Shown: one piece after another, positions 42,020 to 50,475 of the stretch
How positions within the stretch are numbered: position 1 is the stretch's first letter
Layout of the letters: every line of letters starts with the position of its first letter
DNA from: Micromonospora globbae
Lineage (GTDB): Bacteria > Actinomycetota > Actinomycetes > Mycobacteriales > Micromonosporaceae
NCBI RefSeq assembly: GCF_003610785.1
Contig: NZ_RAQQ01000016.1
Coordinates: forward strand, 62,001-126,000
DNA: 64,000 nucleotides
Reading direction: 5' to 3'
The notes under the pieces: generated by a model
Databases searched by the model: none
The model's input: the letters and a program-made list of their open reading frames with translations, nothing else
What the model was told of the DNA's origin: nothing
Position numbers and translations under genes: made by a program

Positions 42020-42067
42020 GTCTGACGCCCGCCGCCGTCTGACGCCCGCCGCCGTCTGACGCCCGCC
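42020..42067. repeat. Short 17-bp tandem repeat
   Basis: GTCTGACGCCCGCCGCC occurs at 42020-42036 and 42037-42053, with a partial third copy to 42067. Looser copies of CACGCCCGC words flank it. It lies in the gap between the STAS gene and surE and codes for nothing evident. Confidence 0.6.
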
Positions 42068-42141
42068 TCACGCCCGCCGTCATGGGACGGCCGGGACAGC
42101 GCCCCGGGCCGGCACTCCACGGCGCCGCCGCTCGGGCGTGG

Positions 42142-42966
42142 TCAGCGCCCGTCCAGGTCGGACAGGTCGACGTCGGTAACCTCGGTGACCGCCCGGATGG
42201 CCGTCACCGAGGCGTACCCCTGGGCGAGCAGCGCCACGTCCGTCCGGGCCTGCGCCGCCTGCCCGGGCTCCTCCAGGGAGGTACGGACGAAGCCGTGCCC
42301 GGCCTCGGCCACCGTCATCTGCACCTGGCCGAAGGTGGCGAGCGCGGCCCGGCGTACCCCGCGCAGCCGTTCGTGCGGCAGGTCGGGCGCGTTGACGTTG
42401 AGCACGCTCTCCACCGGGGCGGCGGTGAGCCGGGGCAGCAGGTCGAGGGCGACCCGGGCGGCGGTCGACCAGTGCCGGTCGGTGTCGCGTACCCGCGCGG
42501 CGGCGGTCACGGCCGCGCCTCCGCTCGCCGCGGTGGCCTCCCCTGCGGACAGGACGTCGAGCGAGACGGCCATCGCCCGGCAGCCGTTCGCGGCGGCCGT
42601 GAAGGCGGCGCCGACGGTGCCGGAGTGCAGGACGGCGCGCCCCGCGTTGGCGCCCCGGTTGACGCCGGACAGCACGGCCGACGGCGGCGGCCCGAACGCG
42701 CCGTGCATCGCGATGAGCGCGATGAAGCCCGGCGAGCCGCCGACCCCGTACGCGGGGACGCCCGGCAGCTCGACCAGCGGATGGTCGCGGACGACGACGT
42801 GTCCCTCCTGCTCCACCGCGGTCATCGCGGCGCTCATGCCGCTCGCCTCCTCGAGCGGGGCGGCGACCACGACGTCCAGGCCACGGTCCACGGCCTCCCG
42901 CGCCAGCGCCAGGATGCCGGGCGCGCCGATCCCGTCGTCGTTGGTGACGAGCACCCGCAGCGTCAT
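42142..42966 (-). CDS. surE: 5'/3'-nucleotidase SurE
   Basis: A 274-residue phosphatase. The metal site is VLVTNDDGIGAPG (Asp 10 and Asp 11), with PLEEASGMS and VLSGVNRGANAG further on; these are SurE hallmarks. It removes phosphate from nucleoside monophosphates with a divalent metal. Its start overlaps the stop of the sugar kinase gene (ATGA), so the two are coupled, an unusual partner for surE. Confidence 0.95.
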   Translation of the reverse strand: MTLRVLVTNDDGIGAPGILALAREAVDRGLDVVVAAPLEEASGMSAAMTAVEQEGHVVVRDHPLVELPGVPAYGVGGSPGFIALIAMHGAFGPPPSAVLSGVNRGANAGRAVLHSGTVGAAFTAAANGCRAMAVSLDVLSAGEATAASGGAAVTAAARVRDTDRHWSTAARVALDLLPRLTAAPVESVLNVNAPDLPHERLRGVRRAALATFGQVQMTVAEAGHGFVRTSLEEPGQAAQARTDVALLAQGYASVTAIRAVTEVTDVDLSDLDGR

Positions 42967-43976
42967 CGCTCGGCCGCCCGGTCGGCCAGTTCGTCCGGGG
43001 TGGTGCGCTCCTGCGGCCGGGCGACGGCCGGGACCAGCCGCACCCGGTCGACGAGGCCGCTGATCGAGTCGAGCCGTCCGGTGCCGAGCCCGTGCCGGGT
43101 GACGTTCAGGGCTCCCGCGGCCGCGCCCGTGCGGATGGCCGTGCGCAGGTCGCCCCCGCCGGCCACCACGGCGGCCACCCCGGCGGTCATCGAGTCGCCC
43201 GCGCCGCGCGGGTCCGCCGCCTGGAGGCGCGGCATCTCCACCTCGAACACCTCGCCGTCGACCAGCGCCAGCGCCGGCCGGTCGGCCCGGCTGACCACGA
43301 CGCTCTCGGCCCCGGCGGCGTGCAGGTCGTACATGGCGCGGGCGAGCTGGTCCTCGTCGTCGCCGGCGGAGCGGCCGTCCCGGATCAGCTCCTCGTGGCT
43401 CACCTTCAGGAAGAAGACCCCGCTGTCCAGCACGGCGGTGAGGTGCTCGCCGGACAGGTCGACCACGACCCGTCCGCCGTTGGCGCCCAGGTCGGCGGCG
43501 AACCGCCGGTACAGCTCCGGCGGGACGAGCGTGGGGTCGTTGGGGCCGCTCAGCACGCTGACGGCGGCCCGCAGGCCCTCCCCGAGCGCCAGGTTGTAGA
43601 GCTCGTCCAGCTCGTGCCGGCCGAGCGGCTGGCCGGGCACGTCGACGATCTCCCGCCGGGTGCCGCCGCGCCGGTCGTGCACGTACCCGCCGCTGCCCGA
43701 GTCGCGCACGACCACCTTGAGGTCCACCCCCTCGCTCACCAGCAGGGGCTCCAGCACCTGGCCGATCTCGCCGCCGAGGGCCGTGCAGAGCACCACCTCG
43801 CCGCCCAGCGACATGATCATCCGGGCCTGCCAGACCCCCTGCCCGCCCGGGTGCAGGTGGATCTCCGGCTGGCCGGCCGGCTGGTCCACGGTCACCGTCA
43901 GCAGGGGAGTGGGCGCGAAGACCATGACGTGCCCGTTCGTGCCCGTGCCCGCGCGCTCGCCCGCCGTACCGTCCAT
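42963..43976 (-). CDS. PfkB-family sugar kinase (1-phosphofructokinase-like)
   Basis: A 337-residue ribokinase-fold kinase. It shows HPGGQGVWQARMIMSLGG near residue 45 (sugar-binding region), VSVLSGPNDPTLVPPELYRR, and the anion-hole motif DPRGAGDSMTAG with the catalytic Asp near 255. The form resembles FruK/LacC-like 1-phosphofructokinases, but the substrate is not certain. GGAGGGG precedes the ATG at 43976. The stop overlaps the surE start. Confidence 0.92.
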   Translation of the reverse strand: MDGTAGERAGTGTNGHVMVFAPTPLLTVTVDQPAGQPEIHLHPGGQGVWQARMIMSLGGEVVLCTALGGEIGQVLEPLLVSEGVDLKVVVRDSGSGGYVHDRRGGTRREIVDVPGQPLGRHELDELYNLALGEGLRAAVSVLSGPNDPTLVPPELYRRFAADLGANGGRVVVDLSGEHLTAVLDSGVFFLKVSHEELIRDGRSAGDDEDQLARAMYDLHAAGAESVVVSRADRPALALVDGEVFEVEMPRLQAADPRGAGDSMTAGVAAVVAGGGDLRTAIRTGAAAGALNVTRHGLGTGRLDSISGLVDRVRLVPAVARPQERTTPDELADRAAER

Positions 43977-44133
43977 GCGCCCCTCCGTCGGCCCGTGACG
44001 TCGCAGTTCCCCGCCTGGTGACCGTCATGCGACCGGTATCCGAAGGCGCGGCATCCGCGCCGCGCTCCCCGCGTTGTTGCCAGCCCCGCCGCCGTGGGTG
44101 AGGATCGGCCGAGCGACGTCGGCGGGAGACGGG

Positions 44134-44604
44134 GTGCTCAGGCGGGATTCGTTCAGTTACACCGTCCAGGCGCGGTGCGCGCTCGCCGACGCCACGGCGC
44201 TGCTCGGTGACCTCACGCGGCAGGGCGAGTTGCATCCGCTGATCGTCCGGGTCCGCCGGGTGCCGCCCCGGCCGGGCGCGCTGGCCAGCTACGCCGTCAC
44301 CGACCGGCTCGCGGCCGGGCCGCTGCGGTTCCCGGTCACCTACCAGGCCGACGTCCTGACCAGCGGGGACGACGAGATCGTGACGGTGGCCCGGCAGTGG
44401 CCCGCCACCACGGTGCGCAACCACACCCGCCTGCACACCGAGCCGGGTGGCCTGGTGCGGATCGACGTGGAGATCACCCTCGCGGCGCCGGCGCCGCTGT
44501 TCCCGTACGCCTTCCGGCAGGCCCGCGCCGCCCACCTCGCGCTGGCGACGCGGCTCGGCGCGGCGCTCGACCGCGAGGCGGGCGGCCCGACCCCGGCGGC
44601 CTGA
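44134..44604 (+). CDS. SRPBCC (polyketide cyclase-like) family protein
   Basis: A 156-residue helix-grip protein. The beta strands include YTVQARCALADATALLGDL, FPVTYQADVLTSGDDEIV and VRIDVEITLAAPAPLF, and a long C-terminal helix (RAAHLALATRLGAALDREA) closes the fold. The GTG at 44134 is preceded by GGGAGA; starts further up (TTG 44074, GTG 44095) would give an unlikely Pro-rich leader. The ligand is unknown. It ends four bases from the oppositely oriented membrane protein gene. Confidence 0.8.
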   Translation: MLRRDSFSYTVQARCALADATALLGDLTRQGELHPLIVRVRRVPPRPGALASYAVTDRLAAGPLRFPVTYQADVLTSGDDEIVTVARQWPATTVRNHTRLHTEPGGLVRIDVEITLAAPAPLFPYAFRQARAAHLALATRLGAALDREAGGPTPAA

Positions 44605-44608
44605 GCGG

Positions 44609-45124
44609 TCAGCCGCCGGTGCGCCCGGTCACCGTGGCGCGCCGGCGCGGCGGGGGCGTGGCCCGCCGCAGCCGCCCCCACGGCTTGTACGTGGAGAGCA
44701 CTGTCGCGACGACCATGAGGCTGGTCGACACGGTGGGCGCGATCACCAGGTCGGCCCGGTCGCCGGGCGGCAGGGCGGCGCCGAGTTCGCCGGCGGCGCG
44801 CAGGTTCGGCGTGAGCAGGAACAGCACCAGCAGCACCATGACCGTGGTGATCAGCAGCTTGACGAGCACCCAGCGGTGCCGGAGCAGTCCCCACGGCGTC
44901 AGCAGGGCGCTGAGCACACCGACGACCCACACCACGACGCTGAGCGGGGCGAACAGCGCCGTGCCGACCAGCGCGGCGACCGGGTAGACGACGTCGGGGT
45001 CGGCGCCGCGCAGCACGGCGACGCCGAGGGTCAGCAGCACCAGGTCGGCGCCGAGCCACCCCAGCGAGGTGACGAGGTGCAGGGTGAGCAGGGCCTTGCG
45101 GGCGGTGCGCGGTGTCCGGGTCAT
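44609..45124 (-). CDS. Four-helix membrane protein (DUF2269-like)
   Basis: A 171-residue protein with membrane helices at about 12-30, 40-60, 65-85 and 90-110. The start pattern RKALLTLHLVTSLGWLGADL resembles DUF2269-like integral membrane proteins, and a basic Pro/Arg-rich tail follows. CAGCAT lies seven bases before the ATG at 45124, suggesting a leaderless mRNA. No function is known. Confidence 0.75.
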   Translation of the reverse strand: MTRTPRTARKALLTLHLVTSLGWLGADLVLLTLGVAVLRGADPDVVYPVAALVGTALFAPLSVVVWVVGVLSALLTPWGLLRHRWVLVKLLITTVMVLLVLFLLTPNLRAAGELGAALPPGDRADLVIAPTVSTSLMVVATVLSTYKPWGRLRRATPPPRRRATVTGRTGG

Positions 45125-45201
45125 GTCAGCGATGCTGCCCGCGCCGGCCCGCCCGGGCGTCCGGCGAGGGACGACACCGCTCCTACGCTCCGGGACGTAG
45201 T

Positions 45202-45234
45202 GCGGGTGGCCCGGCACGGGGACGGGCCACCCGC
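45202..45234 (-). terminator. Hairpin terminator after the riboswitch-controlled gene
   Basis: GCGGGTGGCCCG (45202-45213) pairs with CGGGCCACCCGC (45223-45234). It lies directly downstream of the stop at 45240 on the minus strand. Confidence 0.75.
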
Positions 45235-45239
45235 CGCGG

Positions 45240-46301
45240 TCAGTACACCGACAGGTGCACGTGGTTGGTGTGGTCGCTGGAGGGGTCCCCGCCCGCCCCG
45301 CTGTACGACTTCCATCCGCTGCTGGGCAGCCAGATCTGGCGGTACCAGATCACGTAGAGCACGGCGAGTCGGTCGGAGTTGCGGATGAAGTACGCCGACA
45401 GGTTGTTGCCGTACGTCTTGTCGCCGCCGGTGGCGTCGCCGCCGAAGCCGTTCTTCTGTGCGGCGAAGTCGCAGGCCCGGCCCTTGGGATGCTCGCCGGA
45501 GCCGCCGCTGCGGTAGCAGGAGACGTAGCGGGTGAAGCCGGCGGCCTTGGCCTGGTTGAGCGCGTGCAGCATGCGCGGGGTGATGCACCCGTTCGCGGGG
45601 GTGGGGTCGTTGACGCTGCACGACTCCTTCGGCCAGGAGCCGTCGGAGTTGCGCGGGGCCGGTGCGGCGTTCGCCGTGGAGGTGCCGCGGTTGGAGCTGT
45701 CGGTGGTGCGCGCGGCCTTGGCGTTGGCCACCTCGAGCGCGCGTTCGGCCTGTTCCTTGCGCTTGGCCATCACGGCGACCTGCTTGCGTTCCTCGCGGAT
45801 CTCGCCGTCGAGCGCCGCCCGGGTGCGGGTCATCTGGTCGCGGGTCTCCATGAGGTCGCGCAGGGCGCGGTCCTCGTTGGCGGCGACGGCCTCGAGGGCC
45901 GCCGCGCGGTCCAGGAAACCCTCCGGGGTGTTGCTGTTGAGCAGCGCCGACACGGGCCCGAGGCGGCCGGTGCGGTACGCGACCCCGGCGATCTCACCGA
46001 CCTTGCCGCTGCGCTGGGCGAGTTCCGCCTCGGTCGTCTTGAGCTGCGCCGTGAGCTCCTGCTGCCGTTTGACGGAGCGGGCGAGGGCGGCCTTGGCGTC
46101 GAGCCAGCCCTTGCTGGCCGCGTCGAGCTGCGCCCGCAGGGAGGGGGTGCCACCTTCCGGGTCCTGACCGGGTGCGGCGGCGCGGGCCACCGGGGCGGCC
46201 TCGGCGGTGCCGGGGGCGATCGCGACGCCGAGGGCGAGCGTCGCGGCGATCAGGGCCGCCATCCGGGCGGCATGTCGTCGTACGGGTGCCACTACTGGCA
46301 T
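45240..46301 (-). CDS. Secreted coiled-coil protein with C-terminal peptidase-like (ARB-07466-type) domain
   Basis: A protein of about 353 residues. A Sec signal peptide (hydrophobic MAALIAATLALGVAIAPG, Ala-rich cleavage site near 38) is followed by a coiled coil over about 55-205 (KRQQELTAQLKTTEAELAQR; DGEIREERKQVAVMAKRKE), a Ser/Pro linker and a C-terminal domain with ASCII-type HPKGRACDF and DHTNHVHLSVY. His and Asp in these motifs look like the metal ligands of D-Ala-D-Ala carboxypeptidase-like folds. A role in cell-wall remodelling is inferred, supported by the c-di-AMP riboswitch upstream. The ATG at 46301 fits the AAGGA site; ATG 46307 is an alternative. Confidence 0.85.
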   Translation of the reverse strand: MPVVAPVRRHAARMAALIAATLALGVAIAPGTAEAAPVARAAAPGQDPEGGTPSLRAQLDAASKGWLDAKAALARSVKRQQELTAQLKTTEAELAQRSGKVGEIAGVAYRTGRLGPVSALLNSNTPEGFLDRAAALEAVAANEDRALRDLMETRDQMTRTRAALDGEIREERKQVAVMAKRKEQAERALEVANAKAARTTDSSNRGTSTANAAPAPRNSDGSWPKESCSVNDPTPANGCITPRMLHALNQAKAAGFTRYVSCYRSGGSGEHPKGRACDFAAQKNGFGGDATGGDKTYGNNLSAYFIRNSDRLAVLYVIWYRQIWLPSSGWKSYSGAGGDPSSDHTNHVHLSVY

Positions 46302-46309
46302 GCACATGT

Positions 46310-46440
46310 CCTTCCGTCAGCCGCCGACCGGGTTAGCTGACGGGTTCGGGACGGAAGATCCCTACCGCTGGCGCGGATGCACCCCACGAACATGGTTCCC
46401 CGGCTCGCCGCGTCGCGGCGATTAGGCGACGGCCGCCGCC
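46310..46440 (-). promoter_or_regulatory. Cyclic di-AMP riboswitch (ydaO/yuaA type)
   Basis: On the minus strand the leader holds the conserved ydaO cores in order: GCCTAATCG, GAGCCGGGGAACC (near 46394-46406), GGGGTGCATCC, GCGGTAGGGATC (46359-46366 core) and a 3' hairpin CCGTCAG/CTGACGG (46314-46320 with 46337-46343) next to the ribosome site. The spacing and sequence match actinobacterial examples before cell-wall hydrolase genes, where c-di-AMP turns expression off. This is recognition by pattern; no covariance model was run. Confidence 0.9.
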
Positions 46441-46522
46441 GGCGCCGGTGGGCGCCGCCTGGCGGAGGCCGGGACCGAGCCTACCGGGGCCAGTGTGGTT
46501 GATGCAGCAGATGTGACTCTGT

Positions 46523-46538
46523 GTGTCTACCCAGACAC
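46523..46538. promoter_or_regulatory. Short dyad in the promoter region of the riboswitch transcript
   Basis: GTGTCT (46523-46528) faces AGACAC (46533-46538) over four bases. It lies about 80 bases upstream of the riboswitch core and could be a regulator site; AT-rich sequence (GGAAAAATGG on the plus strand) lies beside it. Confidence 0.35.
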
Positions 46539-46560
46539 GGAAAAATGGCGCAAAAGCGGG

Positions 46561-46775
46561 CTAGACGGGCGTGTGCTCGTCACCACTCCACCGCGCCGCA
46601 GGCGCCCGGCGCCGCGCGGTGCGGCCGAGGCGCCAGGTGCGGGGGAGGATGAGAACGCCGATCGCCACCGCCACCACCGGGTCGGCCCACCACCAGCCGG
46701 TCGCCGCGATGAGCGCCGCCACGGCGATCACGCCGAGTAGGTCGCCCGGCACCTCCAGGGCAGTTGTCGGGGAAG
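46561..46775 (-). pseudogene. Remnant of a cation diffusion facilitator (CzcD-like) gene
   Basis: The frame reads ALEVPGDLLGVIAVAALI, then GWWWADPVVAVAIGVLIL and PRTWRLGRTARRR before a stop at 46561. This matches helices V and VI of CDF metal/H+ antiporters (typically LHVLGDLLGSVGV...). The first four helices and the C-terminal domain are missing, so only about 70 of some 300 residues remain. A short open frame from the GTG at 46752 could be translated but would be non-functional. Confidence 0.75.
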
Positions 46776-46803
46776 ACGCGACCCGGCCCGTCCGACGTTC
46801 GCC

Positions 46804-48915
46804 TCAGGCGGTCGGCTCGATCGTGGTGAGCCGCTGGGTCGCCCGGGACAGCGCCACGTAGAGCGTCCGGACGCCGGCATCGGCGCGGATCTCGCCCGGC
46901 GCCACCAGCACCACCCCGTCGTACTCCATACCCTTCGCCTCCAGGCTGGTCACCACCTGGAGGCGGGGCGCGCCGAGGCCGCCCAGCCAGCCGGCCACCT
47001 CGTCCCGGCGGGACACCGGGGTGATCACCCCGACCGTCCCCTCCACCTCGGCGAGCAGGCCCGTCACCGCCGCCACCGTGGTGGTCTCCAGCTCGCCCGC
47101 CGGCACCGTCAGCTCGACCGGCTCGACGCCGGTGGAGCGGACGGCGGTGGGCAGCGGCAGGTCCGGGTCGAGGCGGCGGATCTCGGCGGCCGCCACCGCG
47201 AAGATCTCCGCCGAGTTGCGGTAGTTGGTGGTGAGCGTGAAGTGGTGCCGGCGGCGGCGCCCCAGCGCCTGGTCCCGGGCGCGGGTCAGCTCCGCCGGGT
47301 CACCCGTCCAGGCCGTCTGGGCGGGATCGCCCACCACCGTCCAGGACGCCAGCCGGCCGCGCCGGCCGATCATCCGCCACTGCATCGGCGAGACGTCCTG
47401 CGCCTCGTCCACCACGACGTGCGCGTACTCCCGGTAGTCCGCCGGGCGCTCCCGCGCCGCCTCCCGCGCGGCGCGCTGCCGGTCGGCGTGCGTGCTCAGC
47501 TCCCGCACCCCGCCGGCGAGCTGGAACGGGTCACGCCTCGGCCGGCGCGGCTGCACCGGCTTGCCGAGCAGCGCGTCCAGCTCGTCCAGGAGGGCGATGT
47601 CGGCGACCGTCAGCCCCTCGGTGTCCAGGCTCCGGTACGCCTCGGTCAGCAGCCGGATCTCCGCCCCGGAGAGGACGCCGCCGGCGTACCGGCGCAGCCG
47701 CTCCGGTCGGGCCAGCCAGCCCAGCACGTGGCGCGGGTGCAGCCGGGGCCACCAGGCCTTGAGGAACTCCCGGAACTCCGGCCGGTCGGCGATCTCGTCC
47801 TCGAAGGCCCGCTGCTCGGGCAGGCGGGCGATGTCGAGCCGCCGCGCCTGCGCCCACAGCGCGGCGAAGACGCCGTCGAAGCCGGCTCGGCGCACCTCGT
47901 TGCGGCGGGCGCCCCGAGGCAGCGCGCGTTCCCGGATCCCGTCCAGCTCCTTGCGGTCCAGCCGCAGCAGCGCACCCCGGTAGAGCAGGCGCAGCTCGGT
48001 GGGGCCGTCGGGCACCGCGTCCCGGGCCGCGCGTTCCAGCACGCGGCGCATCCGCAGCGACCCCTTCACGGCCGCCACCTCCGGCGGATCGGTGCGGGTG
48101 GCGCTCATGCCCGGGAAGAGCGTGCCGAGCGAGTGCAGGGTGGCGGTCTCCTCACCGAGGGAGGGCAGCACCGAGGCGATGTACTCCACGAAGACGGAGG
48201 AGGGCCCGACCACGAGGATGCCGCCGCCGGCGTACCGGCTGCGGTCGGTGTAGAGCAGGTACGCGGCCCGGTGCAGGGCCACCGCCGTCTTGCCGGTGCC
48301 CGGCCCGCCGGAGACGATCGTCACGCCGGAGCCGGGGGAGCGGATGGCCTCGTCCTGCTCCCGCTGGATGGTGGCCACGATGTCGCGCATGCCCCGCCCC
48401 GTGGCCCGGGAGAGCGTCGCCAGGAGCGCGCCGTCGCCGACCACTGCCAGGTCCGGCGGGGCGGCGGCCGGGTCGAGCAGGTCGTCCTCGATCCGGACGA
48501 CCCGCTCGCCGCTGGACTGGATGGTCCGGCGGCGCACCACGCCGAGCGGCTGCGCCGGGGTGGCCCGGTAGAAGGCGGCGGCGGCCGGGGCCCGCCAGTC
48601 CACCACGAGGCTCGCCGCGTTCTCGTCCCGGATGCCGAGCCGGCCGATGTGCAGCACCTGGCCGTCGCGCAGGTCGAGGCGGCCGAAGACGAGCCCCTCG
48701 TGCTCGGCGTCCAGGACGTGCCGTCGCTGCGCCGCGTGGAACACCATGGCGTCGCGCTCGACGAGCGCACCGAGGTTGCCGACCCGGGCGAGCCGGTAGC
48801 CGTCCCGCTCGGCGCGGACCGCCGCCCGCCGCAGCTCGGCGAGTCGGGCGTACACCCGGTCGAGATGCCGCTGCTCGACGGCGATCTCCTGCTCCAGGGT
48901 GGTCTGGTCGGTCAC
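46804..48915 (-). CDS. helD: HelD-like RNA polymerase-recycling helicase (UvrD/Rep superfamily)
   Basis: A 703-residue SF1 ATPase. An N-terminal coiled coil (IAVEQRHLDRVYARLAELRR) that reaches into the RNA polymerase secondary channel is followed by Walker A SGGPGTGKTAVALHRAAYLL (about 205), Walker B VVVDEAQDVSPMQW (about 510), motif III GDPAQTAW, and motifs V/VI TSLEAKGMEYDGVVLV and LYVALSRATQRL. This fits actinobacterial class II HelD, which strips RNA polymerase from DNA and can protect from rifamycins. No rifamycin-associated element is visible upstream. Confidence 0.93.
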   Translation of the reverse strand: MTDQTTLEQEIAVEQRHLDRVYARLAELRRAAVRAERDGYRLARVGNLGALVERDAMVFHAAQRRHVLDAEHEGLVFGRLDLRDGQVLHIGRLGIRDENAASLVVDWRAPAAAAFYRATPAQPLGVVRRRTIQSSGERVVRIEDDLLDPAAAPPDLAVVGDGALLATLSRATGRGMRDIVATIQREQDEAIRSPGSGVTIVSGGPGTGKTAVALHRAAYLLYTDRSRYAGGGILVVGPSSVFVEYIASVLPSLGEETATLHSLGTLFPGMSATRTDPPEVAAVKGSLRMRRVLERAARDAVPDGPTELRLLYRGALLRLDRKELDGIRERALPRGARRNEVRRAGFDGVFAALWAQARRLDIARLPEQRAFEDEIADRPEFREFLKAWWPRLHPRHVLGWLARPERLRRYAGGVLSGAEIRLLTEAYRSLDTEGLTVADIALLDELDALLGKPVQPRRPRRDPFQLAGGVRELSTHADRQRAAREAARERPADYREYAHVVVDEAQDVSPMQWRMIGRRGRLASWTVVGDPAQTAWTGDPAELTRARDQALGRRRRHHFTLTTNYRNSAEIFAVAAAEIRRLDPDLPLPTAVRSTGVEPVELTVPAGELETTTVAAVTGLLAEVEGTVGVITPVSRRDEVAGWLGGLGAPRLQVVTSLEAKGMEYDGVVLVAPGEIRADAGVRTLYVALSRATQRLTTIEPTA

Positions 48916-48941
48916 ACACGCTCCTGATCCCCGTCGGCGCG

Positions 48942-48960
48942 GGCCCGCGGCTCGCGGGCC
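48942..48960 (-). terminator. Possible hairpin terminator after the hydrolase gene
   Basis: GGCCCGCG (48942-48949) pairs with CGCGGGCC (48953-48960). It lies downstream of the hydrolase stop and just upstream of helD on the minus strand, so it may separate the two transcripts. Confidence 0.5.
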
Positions 48961-49031
48961 GCGCGCCGGGCCAACCGAACGAGGGTACGCCCCGGCCGGT
49001 CGTACCGCGTCCGAGGTGCGCCGCCGTCGGC

Positions 49032-49970
49032 TCAGGCCCCGATGGCGGGGGCGGACCGCCCGTCCCGAGCGGGCCGGCCGAGCACCTCACGGAGCACCCC
49101 GAGCAGGGCGGCGTTCACCTCGTCGGGCCGTTCCATCATGAGCATGTGGCCCGCGCCGGGGCAGACGGTCAGCTCGGTGGCGGGCAGCGCGGCGGCGATC
49201 GACTCGGCGCACGGCGGCGGCGTGAGCCGGTCCCGGTCGCCGACGAGCGCGGCGGCCGGCAGGTGCGCGAGGTCCGCCAGTGTCTCCAGCCGGTGCTGCG
49301 CCCCGATGGAGGCGCGGAACCCGCCGATGGAGCGGAGCGAGGCCCGGGCCACCGCCGAGGTGACCAGGCGGATGTCGGCGGGATCGCAGCGGTCGCCGAA
49401 GAGCAGCCACCGGATGCTGGGCCGCAGGGCGCGCAGCAGCGCCCGGGGTGGCCGCCACGACCCGCAGCGGGCCAGGACGCCCGCGCCGGTGGTCTCGGCG
49501 AGCCGGATCAGCCGGGCGATGCGCGGGGAGAGCCCGTAGACGGTGTGGGTGTGCCCCTCGGCGGTGGTCGACACGAAGGCGAGCCCGGCCACCCGTTCGG
49601 TGAAGTGCGCGGCGTGCCGGTGCGCGTACTCCATGATCGTCATGCCGCCCATCGAGTGCCCGATCAGCACCACCCGGCCGGTCGGGGCGACCGCGTCGAC
49701 CACCGCGGCGAGGTCGTCGCCGAGCTGGGCCAGGGTCGCCGTCCGCAGCGGCATGCAGCTCGACCGGCCGTGGCCCCGGGCGTCGTACGCGACCACCCGC
49801 ACCGCCGAGCCGAGCGCCTCGTCCAGCGCGGCGCGCTGGCGGTGCCAGCTACGCCCGTCCAGCGTCCAGCCGTGCAGCAGGATCGCTGTGACCTCCGCGT
49901 CCGCCGGCCCGGACGCCTCGACGTGCAGGCGTACGCCGTCGGGCAGGTGCACCTCCGACTGCTCCGGCAT
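49032..49970 (-). CDS. Alpha/beta hydrolase
   Basis: A 312-residue hydrolase. It has AILLHGWTLDGRSWHRQ, YDARGHGRSSC, the nucleophile elbow VVLIGHSMGGMTIMEYA (Ser near residue 105), LVGDRDRLTPP with the acid, and catalytic His in CPGAGHMLMMERPDEV. The set is typical of esterases or epoxide/haloalkane-hydrolase relatives; the substrate is unknown. GGAGGT precedes the ATG at 49970; a GTG two codons earlier is possible. Confidence 0.92.
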   Translation of the reverse strand: MPEQSEVHLPDGVRLHVEASGPADAEVTAILLHGWTLDGRSWHRQRAALDEALGSAVRVVAYDARGHGRSSCMPLRTATLAQLGDDLAAVVDAVAPTGRVVLIGHSMGGMTIMEYAHRHAAHFTERVAGLAFVSTTAEGHTHTVYGLSPRIARLIRLAETTGAGVLARCGSWRPPRALLRALRPSIRWLLFGDRCDPADIRLVTSAVARASLRSIGGFRASIGAQHRLETLADLAHLPAAALVGDRDRLTPPPCAESIAAALPATELTVCPGAGHMLMMERPDEVNAALLGVLREVLGRPARDGRSAPAIGA

Positions 49971-50086
49971 CGCCACCTCCCCGGGCCGCCCGATCCGTCA
50001 CCGCCGGGGAAACCCGGCGGTAACACCGGCTACCCGCCATGACAGCACGCCAACCACGACGCGGGAAAGATCCGCCGCCAGACGCG

Positions 50087-50120
50087 GAACCGCCCGCCGG
50101 GTGTTCCCGACGGGCGGTTC
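50087..50120 (-). terminator. Hairpin terminator after the 109-residue protein gene
   Basis: GAACCGCCCG (50087-50096) pairs with CGGGCGGTTC (50111-50120). It lies 26 bases past the stop of the minus-strand gene that ends at 50146. Confidence 0.75.
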
Positions 50121-50145
50121 TCGGAAGGTGCGGTGAGCGCGAGGC

Positions 50146-50475
50146 TCAGGCCTCGAAGACGCCGGCCTCGACCAGGCGCTTCTCGGTGGCGTCCCAGCCG
50201 TCGCCGGGGTGCGTCTCGGCCAGGGTGTTGATCTCGGCCCGGATCTTGGCGGCGTGGCCCGCGGTGGCCAGCGTCCGGATCTCCTCGATGAAGGCCTCGG
50301 AGTCGGTGCGCAGGTGCGCGGTCTTGCCGTTGGTCAGGTTCCGCACGTAGGCGTGCTTGCCGCCGTTGAGCGGGATGAGGTACTTGAACTCGCCCAGCAC
50401 GCTGAGGGCGCCACCCTGGCCAGCCTGGCCGGCCCGGACGGACGCGCGCGCGGTCTTAGAGGTGTTGCTCGCCAC
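50146..50475 (-). CDS. Conserved small protein of unknown function (109 residues)
   Basis: The protein starts with a Ser/Ala/Gly-rich, basic stretch (about 1-28), then a short beta region (LGEFKYLIPLNGGKHAYVRN) and two helices (SEAFIEEIRTLATAG and AKIRAEINTLAETHPG) ending in KRLVEAGVFEA. AAGGAG lies seven bases before the GTG at 50475. A strong terminator follows. No known family is recognised. The good ribosome site, single-gene unit and long upstream region suggest a well-expressed protein. Confidence 0.75.
   Translation of the reverse strand: MASNTSKTARASVRAGQAGQGGALSVLGEFKYLIPLNGGKHAYVRNLTNGKTAHLRTDSEAFIEEIRTLATAGHAAKIRAEINTLAETHPGDGWDATEKRLVEAGVFEA

Noticed and set aside
42020..42067. 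Possible CRISPR or minisatellite of functional importance
   Set aside because: Units are 17 bp, without spacers, fewer than three full copies, and made of the common CGCCCGC words; no cas genes are in the window.
46752..46752. GTG start of a 63-residue membrane protein
   Set aside because: It is better explained as the remnant of a CDF transporter because the same frame continues upstream in family-like sequence beyond this codon.
48916..49031. Rifamycin-associated element expected upstream of helD/helR
   Set aside because: No 19-bp palindrome of the known GGGGCTTGC type is present; only a GC-rich hairpin is seen, so rifamycin induction is not supported.
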